Source of the DNA: Microcoleus sp. FACHB-DQ6
Lineage (GTDB): Bacteria; Cyanobacteriota; Cyanobacteriia; Cyanobacteriales; Microcoleaceae
Assembly (NCBI GenBank): GCA_014695175.1
Contig: JACJNV010000286.1
Coordinates: 1 to 61,327 of the forward strand
Length of the DNA: 61,327 bases
Direction of reading: 5' to 3'
Positions 46,131-54,087 of the stretch are shown here, piece after piece (the first letter of the stretch is position 1; every line of letters begins with the position of its first letter). The translations under genes were made by a program, and so were the position numbers. The notes under the pieces were generated by a model. The model did no database searches and was not told the origin of the DNA. It saw nothing but the letters and a program-made list of their open reading frames with translations.

Positions 46131-48368
46131 TCAAGGATGCAAAAACTCTAAATGGTCTCCTGGAATCGATCGCAATTTTGCAGCCGAGCCTTGCAGTTTC
46201 AATCGGCCGCGTTCTAACATGATAATCCAATCGGCGCGATCGATCACTCGCGGCCTGTGACTGATAAAAATCGTCGTTTTCCCGTGCCGGTACATCAACA
46301 ATTGTTCTAAAACTTCCGCTTCGCTTGCGGGGTCAAGCCCTGCGGTAGATTCGTCTAAAATCAATACAGGCGGGTTGTTGAGAATGGCGCGGGCGATCGC
46401 CAATCTTTGTCTTTGTCCGCCAGAAATATTTGCTCCAAACTCCCCTAAAACAGTTTGATATTTATCCGGCAATTGGCTGATAAATTCATCCGCCCCCGCA
46501 ATTTTGCAGACTTTAACAATCTGTTCAAAGCTGATATCAGGACTGCCCAAACGAAAATTTTCGAGAATCGATCTGCTCCAAAAATGTGCTTCTTGAGGAA
46601 CCAATACTACCTGCTGTCTGAGACTGTCGAGAGATAAATCCTGCAAGTTGTAACCGCCTATTCTAATATTACCAGATTGCAGCGGGTACAGACCAGAAAT
46701 TACTTTTGCTAGCGTACTTTTTCCGCAGCCGGAATGGCCGATTAAAGCAATTGCTTGACCGCCGGGAAATGTGACAGAAAAATTTTCCAGCAAGTCAAGT
46801 CGGCCGGGGTAGTGAAAATTAACACTCTTGCAAACAATACCGTCGCGGTTCTGAATTGTTACGAAAGGTTTATTCGTATCGTCTTTAGTTTCCGCTTCAG
46901 CATCGATAACTTCCGACAGCCGTCGAGTAGCTGTCTGCACGCGAGTCATCTCATCAGTAAATCCTACTAGCGAATTCACCCAAGTAGTAACGTTTTGATT
47001 CATGCTAATAAACGCTAGCAACTGACCTATAGTCAATACCTTGTCAATCACCAAACTGCTGCCCAACCATAGCAGAGTAATGCTGCCGGCCGAGGCAACA
47101 AAACCAGAAAATATATTGTTGAGAATACCAATTTGTGTGGTGCGAAAAGTGATATTTGCTAAGCGACCGAAGCGAGTTTGAAATTCTTCCCAAAGTTGCT
47201 GAGCGCTGCTAGTAGTTTTGACAGTCAGTGCGCCTTTAAAAGTTTCTACTAAAACGCCTTGACTTTCTGCTTCCAACACCAATAAACTGCGCGTTTTTTG
47301 CTGCAATACAGGCAAAAATACCACTGTAGAGGCAGTCATTAACAGAGCTATAGCTGTAGCTGCTAACGTTAGTTCCTTGCTATAAAATAACATAAAAATA
47401 AAAGAAACTACAGCTATAAAAAATTGACTAGGCAAGCTGATAGCGACTTGAGAAACTAATTTATTTATTTCTTGGATATCTTGTAATCTACTGACAATTT
47501 CGCCACTGCGTCTAGTTTCGTAAAAACTCAAAGGCAATCGCAGGAATTTGCGCGCGAATTCCATCACCAATCCCAATTCTAAACGCTGGGAAAACTGAGC
47601 AATTAAGTTGGACTGTACCAATCCTAAACTGCTGCTAAAAAGGTTCATAACGATAACTGCGATCGCCACGCTTGCCAGGAGTTGTCGGTCGCCCCGCACC
47701 AGGATGTCGTCGGTGAGCATTTGAACTAGAAAAGGCGAAGAAATTGACAGCAAACCCAACACTGCATTCAGCAAAAATGCTTCTATTAAAATTGGGCGAT
47801 AAATCCCAATCCGGCGCATCCATTTTTGTAAGGAATTAGCGGGCGGTTGACCGTCTGCTGCCGCAAAAAACCGCTCAGCATCGGGTTCTACTAGCAAGCA
47901 CAGCCAATCTGTCCAAGCTGCTGCTAATTCTGCTTTAGAAACATAGCGCATACCGACAGCCGGATCGCCGATCGCATATTTGTCGCCCTGCTTTCCGTAC
48001 AAAACAACCCAGTGATAACCGCTCCAGTGAATAATTGCCGGTAAAGGCGCTTCCTCAATTTGGTCTAAAATAGCAGCCGCGGCTCGCACGGATCGAGCAT
48101 TAAAGCCGATCGCCTCAGCACCTTGTTTCAAGCCCAGCAGAGTCGTCCCTTTTTGGCCGGTGCCCGCACATTCTCGCAAGCGGCTAATAGTAAAATTTTG
48201 TCCGTAAAATTTCGCGATCGAAGCCAAACAAGCCGCCCCGCAATCTTCTTCGCTCTGCTGGAGAACAACCTGATATTTCTTAAACCTGTTAACTTGTCCG
48301 AATAATGGCATTTTGCCGATCAAAGGGATGTTCTTTAACATTTTGCAAAATGAATAATGGTAGAGCAT
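46131..48368 (-). CDS. C39-peptidase ABC exporter (PCAT)
   Basis: Peptidase-containing ABC transporter that cuts double-glycine leaders and exports the peptide. 745 residues. N-terminal C39 protease: catalytic Cys in EEDCGAACLAS (C43), His in SGYHWVVL (H119), Asp in IGDPAVG (D135). The transmembrane domain (~180-470) has about six helices. The ATPase shows LIGHSGCGKST, ISGGQRQRLAIARAIL, and VLILDESTAGLDP. ATG 48368 is the furthest start; downstream ATGs are possible. Two peptide genes with matching leaders lie just upstream and an HlyD adaptor gene lies divergently. Confidence 0.92.
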   Translation of the reverse strand: MLYHYSFCKMLKNIPLIGKMPLFGQVNRFKKYQVVLQQSEEDCGAACLASIAKFYGQNFTISRLRECAGTGQKGTTLLGLKQGAEAIGFNARSVRAAAAILDQIEEAPLPAIIHWSGYHWVVLYGKQGDKYAIGDPAVGMRYVSKAELAAAWTDWLCLLVEPDAERFFAAADGQPPANSLQKWMRRIGIYRPILIEAFLLNAVLGLLSISSPFLVQMLTDDILVRGDRQLLASVAIAVIVMNLFSSSLGLVQSNLIAQFSQRLELGLVMEFARKFLRLPLSFYETRRSGEIVSRLQDIQEINKLVSQVAISLPSQFFIAVVSFIFMLFYSKELTLAATAIALLMTASTVVFLPVLQQKTRSLLVLEAESQGVLVETFKGALTVKTTSSAQQLWEEFQTRFGRLANITFRTTQIGILNNIFSGFVASAGSITLLWLGSSLVIDKVLTIGQLLAFISMNQNVTTWVNSLVGFTDEMTRVQTATRRLSEVIDAEAETKDDTNKPFVTIQNRDGIVCKSVNFHYPGRLDLLENFSVTFPGGQAIALIGHSGCGKSTLAKVISGLYPLQSGNIRIGGYNLQDLSLDSLRQQVVLVPQEAHFWSRSILENFRLGSPDISFEQIVKVCKIAGADEFISQLPDKYQTVLGEFGANISGGQRQRLAIARAILNNPPVLILDESTAGLDPASEAEVLEQLLMYRHGKTTIFISHRPRVIDRADWIIMLERGRLKLQGSAAKLRSIPGDHLEFLHP

Positions 48369-48403
48369 AAAGAAGATTACTCATCACCAACTACCCAATC
48401 AGC

Positions 48404-48433
48404 AAAAAGCACCCATAAAGTTATGGGTGCTTT
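48404..48433 (-). terminator. Strong terminator between peptide gene and exporter
   Basis: AAAGCACCCATAA pairs with TTATGGGTGCTTT across a tiny loop, and T-rich sequence follows on the minus strand. It should end most transcripts from the peptide genes before the exporter gene, letting peptide be made in excess. Confidence 0.8.
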
Positions 48434-48476
48434 CTCGATTCCACAGTTATAGATCTGAATTGACTAGCACTAAACT

Positions 48477-48659
48477 TTAGTAGTAGGCGTAGCGGACTAC
48501 TCTTCTGTATGAACCGTCGCAATTCCGGCGGTACACGACCCAACTGCGCCGCTGCCGGTGACAATTGTATTGATTGGCATAATAGTGACCGCCGTTGACG
48601 CTAGCTGATTCTTCAGGGGTGAGTTCAGCAAACAGTGAATTGTCCTTTGTTTCTTTCAT
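48477..48659 (-). CDS. Double-glycine leader peptide, Arg/Tyr-rich core
   Basis: Bacteriocin-type precursor, 60 residues. The leader (1-24) has SLFAELTPEESASVNGG, ending in the GG cut site of C39 proteases. The predicted 36-residue core is very basic and aromatic: eight Arg, eight Tyr, one Trp, and two Cys (C33 and C47), which could form a disulfide. No modification enzyme is visible nearby. I know no named bacteriocin like it. Substrate of the adjacent exporter by leader and position; activity is unknown. Confidence 0.8.
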   Translation of the reverse strand: MKETKDNSLFAELTPEESASVNGGHYYANQYNCHRQRRSWVVYRRNCDGSYRRVVRYAYY

Positions 48660-48828
48660 GATTAGACTCCGTTTAACTTAATAAAATTGAAGGGAAACTA
48701 GAAATATTATTTAATTTCTAGATTCTCGTGTAAATACTGAGTAATACTTCTTGTAGTCCTGTACGACCTCCGGAATACTACGGATAAATTTTCAAAATTT
48801 ACTTTATCGCACAACTTGACTCCGCTAT

Positions 48829-49056
48829 CTAAACCACTAGGGTTGGGTAAGGGCGATAGTCGTTCGGATTGTACTGATAAAGCTGGCTAGGCGGCGGCAG
48901 GAAAAACAGCATATTCAGACCATAGCTGCTGCTGTTATCCGTCTCGCTGTTGCTTTTAGCACCGCTAACACCGTTGGTAATGCTGCCACCGTTGACAGTA
49001 GCAGATTCTCCATCGGTTACTTCGATGAAGAGTGAACATTTTTGATTTTCTGACAT
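48829..49056 (-). CDS. Second double-glycine leader peptide
   Basis: 75 residues, with a leader of exactly the same length (24) and pattern as the neighbour: SLFIEVTDGESATVNGG. The 51-residue core is quite different: Ser/Asn-rich first, then LNMLFFLPPPSQL and a Tyr/Pro/Asn-rich tail. No Cys in the core. Possibly the second half of a two-peptide system, or an independent exported peptide. The gap of 169 bp to the next gene could hold a separate promoter. Confidence 0.75.
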   Translation of the reverse strand: MSENQKCSLFIEVTDGESATVNGGSITNGVSGAKSNSETDNSSSYGLNMLFFLPPPSQLYQYNPNDYRPYPTLVV

Positions 49057-49394
49057 AAAGAACTCCTATTAATACCTATGTACTTACTTACTACCTACGC
49101 ATACAGGAAAAACCCGGTAACAGCGCCAAAAGTCATTGCCGAAACGCCGTATTTTCATGACAGTAGCCCGCGGACTTCACTCCTTTTGATATTTGGCGAA
49201 GTTTGTGGGTGGGAACGCCAAAGCTGTGCGGATTTTTACCTTTACCCTGTGAATTTTGATTTAGACTTCTAAACCTATGCTTGGTTTCCGGAAAGCCGAT
49301 CGTAAAGGTGACAAAACAAATCAGCGATCGATCTATCCCTCCCCCCAACTCAAAACTCAAAACTCCAAACTATTCCCCTCTCCCCCTTGCCGCC

Positions 49395-50510
49395 ATGTCT
49401 CTGACTCCCGAAGCCCCACCCGCTGAAACCTTTGATAACGACCAGTTTTTGCCCCCTGTCAGCCGCTGGACGACTTTGGGGGGCATTTTGATGGTGGCGA
49501 CGTTTGGCGGTGCGATCGCCCTCGCTAGCGTCACCAAATACAGCGCTACAGTCAAAGCAGACGCGATCGTCCGTCCCGCCGGAGAAGTGCGCGTCGTGCA
49601 AGCCGCAACCGAAGGAACCGTCGAAAGCATTGCTGTCAGCGAGAATCAGACCATAAAAGAAGGAGATGCGATCGCAGTTGTAGACGCTTCGCGTTTGGGC
49701 GCTCAACAACAGCAGTTACAAGAAATAATTAATCAGTCTCAAACAGCAGCACAGCAAATCAACCAGCAACTGCGCGACTTAGAAAATCAAATTTTGGCCA
49801 GCGCCCAATTTAAAAGCATCCAAAGAGAAAGTTCCGCCCAACAGGAATTAATCGAATCCGCTTTAATAAAATTCGCCACATCGCTGCCAGATGTCGCCGA
49901 GAGACTGGGCAGAAGTCGGCGGGTTTTGCTCGTTAAGCGATCGTCCCTTCAACAACAATTAATTCAAGCTAAAAAACAACTAAATCAAATTGACTTAAAA
50001 CTCGAAAATAGCGTGATCCGCGCCCCCGCTGATGGTACAATTCTCAGATTGGAAGTACGAAATACTGGTCAAACCGTACAAGCCGGCAGCGCGATCGCCC
50101 AAATTGTCCCCAGCGACGTACCCCTGGTAGTCAAAGCCAAGGTAACATCCCAAGACATCGCCCGCATCCAAATCGGCCAACCCGTACAGATCAGGATTTC
50201 GGCTTTGCCTTTCCCCGACTACGGCACATTAAAAGGAACCGTCAGCGAAATCGCCCCAGATGCGATCGCCACTCAAAATCCCACTAATAATTTAGGTACA
50301 GCTTATTACGAAGTGGCAATTAAGCCCGAACAAACTTATTTAACAAAACTCAAATCCGCCAACGGCCAATTCTTCGGAAACTCCCAGGCTAATGTCCCCC
50401 GCCAGTATTCGATTCAATCGGGAATGGAAGGCAGAGCCGATATTATTACCGGCGAAGAAACTGTTCTGACATTTGTTCTACGCAAAGCCAGGTTGCTGAC
50501 AGATTGGTAA
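49395..50510 (+). CDS. HlyD-family membrane fusion protein
   Basis: Periplasmic adaptor that links the peptidase ABC exporter to an outer-membrane channel. 371 residues from the ATG at 49395, chosen because the upstream in-frame part (49281-) is low-complexity. One membrane helix (TLGGILMVATFGGAIALASV), a lipoyl/barrel half (VRPAGEVRVVQAATEG and SENQTIKEGDAIAVVD), a Gln-rich coiled-coil hairpin, the second lipoyl half (SVIRAPADGTILRLEV), and a beta-barrel domain. Divergent from the peptide genes. Confidence 0.92.
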   Translation: MSLTPEAPPAETFDNDQFLPPVSRWTTLGGILMVATFGGAIALASVTKYSATVKADAIVRPAGEVRVVQAATEGTVESIAVSENQTIKEGDAIAVVDASRLGAQQQQLQEIINQSQTAAQQINQQLRDLENQILASAQFKSIQRESSAQQELIESALIKFATSLPDVAERLGRSRRVLLVKRSSLQQQLIQAKKQLNQIDLKLENSVIRAPADGTILRLEVRNTGQTVQAGSAIAQIVPSDVPLVVKAKVTSQDIARIQIGQPVQIRISALPFPDYGTLKGTVSEIAPDAIATQNPTNNLGTAYYEVAIKPEQTYLTKLKSANGQFFGNSQANVPRQYSIQSGMEGRADIITGEETVLTFVLRKARLLTDW

Positions 50511-50545
50511 TTAGTCAATAGTCAACAGTCAAGAGTCATTAGCCT

Positions 50546-50615
50546 GTAAGGTGCGTCAGTCTTGAGGTTAGTCTGAAAAATTTGAATTTTACCGACTGAC
50601 GCACCTTACTTTTAT
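50546..50615 (+). terminator. Long inverted repeat after hlyD gene
   Basis: GTAAGGTGCGTCAGTC (50546-50561) pairs perfectly with 50594-50609, with a 32-nt loop, and TTTTATTTG follows. It may terminate the hlyD transcript; it also looks like a dispersed small repeat. Confidence 0.5.
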
Positions 50616-50755
50616 TTGTTCTTTGTTTGACATTTGGCGATCGTAGGTATATTGTAGATTGTAGTAGATGCCACTGTCAACTATCTTAATCCACAAATCC
50701 AAAAGTTAATCTAACGTCATAAGCTGGTAACTAACCACTAACCAACTGGCAACCA

Positions 50756-50968
50756 ATGGGGAAGTACAGGCGACCTAGAATTAATTTCGTTTTGGATGAG
50801 GATATTAGAGACGACTTAACGGTATGGGCTAAGGAGGAAGGACGGACTATGAGCAATCTTGTAGAGCGAATTGTGACAGCCGCAGTTCAAGGAAAGCGGA
50901 ACAGCCAGCCAAACCAAAACCCGCTCATCCAGCAAGATCAAGCGGGAAAAGGAGGCACTAGCAAATAG
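50756..50968 (+). CDS. Ribbon-helix-helix-like protein
   Basis: 70 residues. After a basic start it has the strand-helix-helix pattern of CopG-type proteins: RINFVLDEDIRDDLTVWAKE, EGRTMSNLVERIVTAAV, then a polar Gln/Asn tail. Probably DNA-binding. It is followed after 27 bp by two further small genes on the same strand. No toxin of a known family is visible next to it. Could be the antitoxin or regulator of an unknown small cassette. Confidence 0.65.
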   Translation: MGKYRRPRINFVLDEDIRDDLTVWAKEEGRTMSNLVERIVTAAVQGKRNSQPNQNPLIQQDQAGKGGTSK

Positions 50969-50995
50969 ATAAACAGGTGTCTAGTATTTAAAACA

Positions 50996-51208
50996 GTGAC
51001 AAACCTAGTAGAACAAGAACCGTCAGAACCAGAAAACATACACAGCGCTACTGACCCGGAGAAGTGCCGGGATATGGGGCGCAAGTACAGATGGAGGTTG
51101 AAGCGTATCGAACAAACAAGCGATCGCCTTCTCAAGGTCAATTGCGTGTTTTATGGCGAACAAACCTCTTTTGAGGACAGTCGTTTTGGAGATACCGACG
51201 ATGAATGA
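50996..51208 (+). CDS. Small hypothetical protein, coupled to next gene
   Basis: A GTG-started 70-residue frame, hydrophilic, with a basic middle (GRKYRWRLKRIEQTSDRLL) and acidic end. I recognise no family. Its stop overlaps the ATG of the next gene (51201), which favours a real coupled gene, but there is no strong ribosome binding site. Confidence 0.4.
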   Translation: MTNLVEQEPSEPENIHSATDPEKCRDMGRKYRWRLKRIEQTSDRLLKVNCVFYGEQTSFEDSRFGDTDDE

Positions 51209-51566
51209 AACTTGGATAGTCTTTAAAGCTGAATCACTCTCAGCGCATGGCTGGGAAGAACGCAAGCTACTGCCCATCGGTGGCTTGACCGATATTTTGG
51301 CAACAGAGTGGGACTTTTCGGGGAAATTGCCTCAAATCGGCGATCGCGTGCGAGAGTATGCAAACCTCGAAGATCCTGGCAACGGAATCACCCACGGTCG
51401 AGATGGAAACTGGATGGTTAAGAGTATCCACCAGTTTTCTTCTAGCGACACAAACCTGTGCATCGCGGTCTGTTATTGCGCTTATGAACCCGTTGACTCT
51501 AAATGGGTTGAATTAAAACAAGGAAAGCCTGTTAATGAGATTTTACAACCCGCTGAAATTGGGTAG
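51201..51566 (+). CDS. Hypothetical protein (121 residues)
   Basis: Soluble 121-residue protein from ATG 51201; the in-frame upstream part overlaps the preceding gene. Trp- and Asp-rich (TWIVFKAESL, ATEWDFSGKLPQIGDRVREY, GNWMVKSIHQFSSSDT) with a likely mostly beta fold. I do not recognise a family. Third in the cassette starting with the ribbon-helix-helix protein. Confidence 0.6.
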   Translation: MNETWIVFKAESLSAHGWEERKLLPIGGLTDILATEWDFSGKLPQIGDRVREYANLEDPGNGITHGRDGNWMVKSIHQFSSSDTNLCIAVCYCAYEPVDSKWVELKQGKPVNEILQPAEIG

Positions 51567-51873
51567 CAATCTCAGTCTTTCTGATTAATTATCTTAAGTC
51601 CGCCTTCGCGGACTTTGTTTGACAATACGCGGTTTAAACCGCGCCAGTCATCAAGGCGGTAACTGCAATTGCCCATCTCAAATCTCAAATCTCAAATCTC
51701 AATCTCTATAGCATTCCAAGTAACAAAGAGCCGTTATTTGGCAGAATCGTCCCTGCACCGAAGCGATAGAGATTCCCGACTTCCCCGAATTTTTGGTAAA
51801 TTTTAACGAAAACTATCTGAAATTAAAATAACGTGTCAATATAGAAATGTGAGTTTAATTCTATTCTTTCCTC
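51567..51873. other. Repeat-bearing gap upstream of trpS
   Basis: No gene. AGTCCGCCTTCGCGGACT hairpin at 51597-51614 and GCGGTTTAAACCGC at 51632-51645 belong to the same type of dispersed inverted repeat as 39631-39780. CTCAAAT tandem words follow at 51677-51703. Confidence 0.5.
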
Positions 51874-52884
51874 ATGGGTAAACAGCGCGTTCTTTCAGGA
51901 GTTCAGCCAACAGGCAATCTTCACCTCGGCAATTATCTCGGTGCCATTCGCAACTGGGTAGAAGGTCAAAGTCAGTACGAAAATTACTTCTGCGTAGTCG
52001 ATTTGCACGCAATTACCGCACCGCACAATCCAGCAACTCTAGCCTCCGACACTTACACGATCGCGGCACTCTATTTAGCTTGCGGCATCGATTTAGAATA
52101 TTCTACTATTTTCGTGCAATCCCACGTCTCGGCGCACACAGAACTAGCATGGCTGCTCAACTGTATTACGCCGATTAACTGGCTCGAAGATATGATTCAG
52201 TTTAAAGAAAAAGCAGTTAAACAAGGTGAAAATGTCAACGCCGGTTTGCTAAATTATCCCGTGTTAATGGCAGCAGACATTTTGCTTTACGATGCCGACA
52301 AAGTGCCAGTGGGAGAAGACCAAAAACAGCATTTGGAACTCACCCGCGATATTGTCATCAGATTAAATCACCAATTCGGCACACCCGAAAAGCCAGTATT
52401 GAAACTTCCCGAACCGTTAATTCGGACTGACGGTGCGAGGGTAATGAGTTTGACAGATGGCACGCGCAAAATGTCGAAATCTGACCCTTCCGAACAAAGT
52501 CGAATTAATTTATTGGATTCGCCAGATGCGATCGCCAAAAAAATCAAGCGCTGCAAAACAGATGCCGTGCGGGGTTTGACGTTTGACGACCCCGAGCGCC
52601 CAGAAGCTAGAAATTTGCTGACACTCTATCTCCTGCTTTCCGGCAAATCTAAGGAAGAAGTAGCAACAGAGTGTGAAAACATGGGTTGGGGAGATTTTAA
52701 ACCCTTGCTGACAGAGACGACAATTAATGCCCTCAAACCAATTCAGGATAAATACAAGGAAATAATGGACGATCCGGGATATTTAGAGTCTGTACTACGT
52801 CGCGGAAGAGAACAAGCAGAAGCTATTGCTAATCAAACTCTAACTAAGGTTAAGACCGCTTTCGGTTATTCTTTACCTGTTTAG
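51874..52884 (+). CDS. trpS: Tryptophanyl-tRNA synthetase
   Basis: Class I aminoacyl-tRNA synthetase that charges tRNA-Trp. 336 residues, normal bacterial length. HIGH-like motif PTGNLHLGNYLGA near the N-terminus, the ADILLYDADKVPVGEDQKQH tryptophan-binding region, and KMSKS in TRKMSKSDPSEQSR. Single gene with repeats on both sides. Confidence 0.97.
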   Translation: MGKQRVLSGVQPTGNLHLGNYLGAIRNWVEGQSQYENYFCVVDLHAITAPHNPATLASDTYTIAALYLACGIDLEYSTIFVQSHVSAHTELAWLLNCITPINWLEDMIQFKEKAVKQGENVNAGLLNYPVLMAADILLYDADKVPVGEDQKQHLELTRDIVIRLNHQFGTPEKPVLKLPEPLIRTDGARVMSLTDGTRKMSKSDPSEQSRINLLDSPDAIAKKIKRCKTDAVRGLTFDDPERPEARNLLTLYLLLSGKSKEEVATECENMGWGDFKPLLTETTINALKPIQDKYKEIMDDPGYLESVLRRGREQAEAIANQTLTKVKTAFGYSLPV

Positions 52885-53004
52885 TTGTTAGTTGTTAGTT
52901 GTTAGTTGTTCTTGGTTACTTGTTAAGAATGACAACTGCCAACTGCCCACTAACAACTGCCAACAGTCAACAGTCAACACTCAACAGTCAACAGTCAAAT
53001 AACA
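52885..53004. repeat. TTAGTTG / AACAGTC short tandem repeats
   Basis: GTTGTTA-type heptamers (52884-52912) followed by CAACTGCC and CAACAGT words (52930-52998). Typical low-complexity spacer; no gene. Confidence 0.7.
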
Positions 53005-53029
53005 AATAACCCATAACAGACAAATAATC

Positions 53030-53920
53030 ATGAACCGTTTTCGCACAGCCTGCACCACCCCCGGAGAATTTATAATTACCGCCGAAGTTGCCCCGCCAAA
53101 AGGCGGCGATATAACTCACACAGTTCAAATGGCTGAACGCCTCAAAAACAGAGTTCACGCAATTAATATCACAGACGGAAGTCGCGCAGTCATGCGAATG
53201 TGCCCCCTAGCAGTTTCGGCGATTTTAGTGCAGCACGGAATTGAGCCAATTTGTCAAGTTGCTTGTCGCGATCGCAATCAAATTGGCCTGCAAGCTGACC
53301 TCATGGGAGCCCACGCTTTAGGCATTCATAATATCTTGGCACTTACAGGCGATCCAGTCAAAGCGGGCGACCATCCTAAAGCAAAAAGTGTATTCGATTT
53401 AGAATCCGTGCGGCTGTTGCAAGTCATTCAAAAAATGAACGGTGGCCAAGACTGGAATGACAAACCTTTAACAGACGGAGTTACCGATTTATTTGTGGGT
53501 GCTGCAGTCGATCCGCAATCCCCCAGTTGGTCGGGTTTGCAAAGCCGATTTGAGAAAAAAGTAGAGGCTGGAGCACAATTTTTTCAGAGTCAATTAATTA
53601 CAGATTTTGAAGTTTTTGATAAGTTTATGCACCACATTGCTGCTGGCTGCAACAAGCCAATTTTAGCAGGAATATTTCTGTTTAAATCAGCTAAAAATGC
53701 TGAATTTATTAAAAAAAATGTGCCGGGAGTTCACATACCGCAAGAGACGATCGACCGTTTGGCTAAAGCTCCAGAACCCTTGCAGGAAGGCATAAGAATA
53801 GCGGCAGAACAAGTCAAGCTAGCGCGGGATTTGTGTCAAGGAGTTCACATGATGGCCGTCAAACGAGAAGATTTGATCCCTCAAATTTTGGATTTGGCGG
53901 GAATCGAGCCAATAAGCTAA
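53030..53920 (+). CDS. metF: Methylenetetrahydrofolate reductase family protein
   Basis: TIM-barrel flavoprotein expected to reduce 5,10-methylene-THF to 5-methyl-THF for methionine synthesis. 296 residues, the same length as E. coli MetF. Family features: AEVAPPKGGD at the start, NITDGSRAVMRMCPLAV, QVACRDRNQIGLQADLMGAH, the FAD-contact NILALTGDP, and GAQFFQSQLITDFEVF. It lacks the eukaryotic regulatory domain. Stands alone. Confidence 0.87.
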   Translation: MNRFRTACTTPGEFIITAEVAPPKGGDITHTVQMAERLKNRVHAINITDGSRAVMRMCPLAVSAILVQHGIEPICQVACRDRNQIGLQADLMGAHALGIHNILALTGDPVKAGDHPKAKSVFDLESVRLLQVIQKMNGGQDWNDKPLTDGVTDLFVGAAVDPQSPSWSGLQSRFEKKVEAGAQFFQSQLITDFEVFDKFMHHIAAGCNKPILAGIFLFKSAKNAEFIKKNVPGVHIPQETIDRLAKAPEPLQEGIRIAAEQVKLARDLCQGVHMMAVKREDLIPQILDLAGIEPIS

Positions 53921-54087
53921 GATTAAACCTAGGGGCGGGTTTTACCAACCTCAATGTATAAAACTAATGATCTCGTAAACCCGCCCACCCCCGCTGTAGA
54001 TACTCCAATAACTTCTGAGTTTGATTAATAAACTACTTTGAAAAATGCTCGATCGACTAAACGGTTATTAAATAGGAGCAACTGGCA

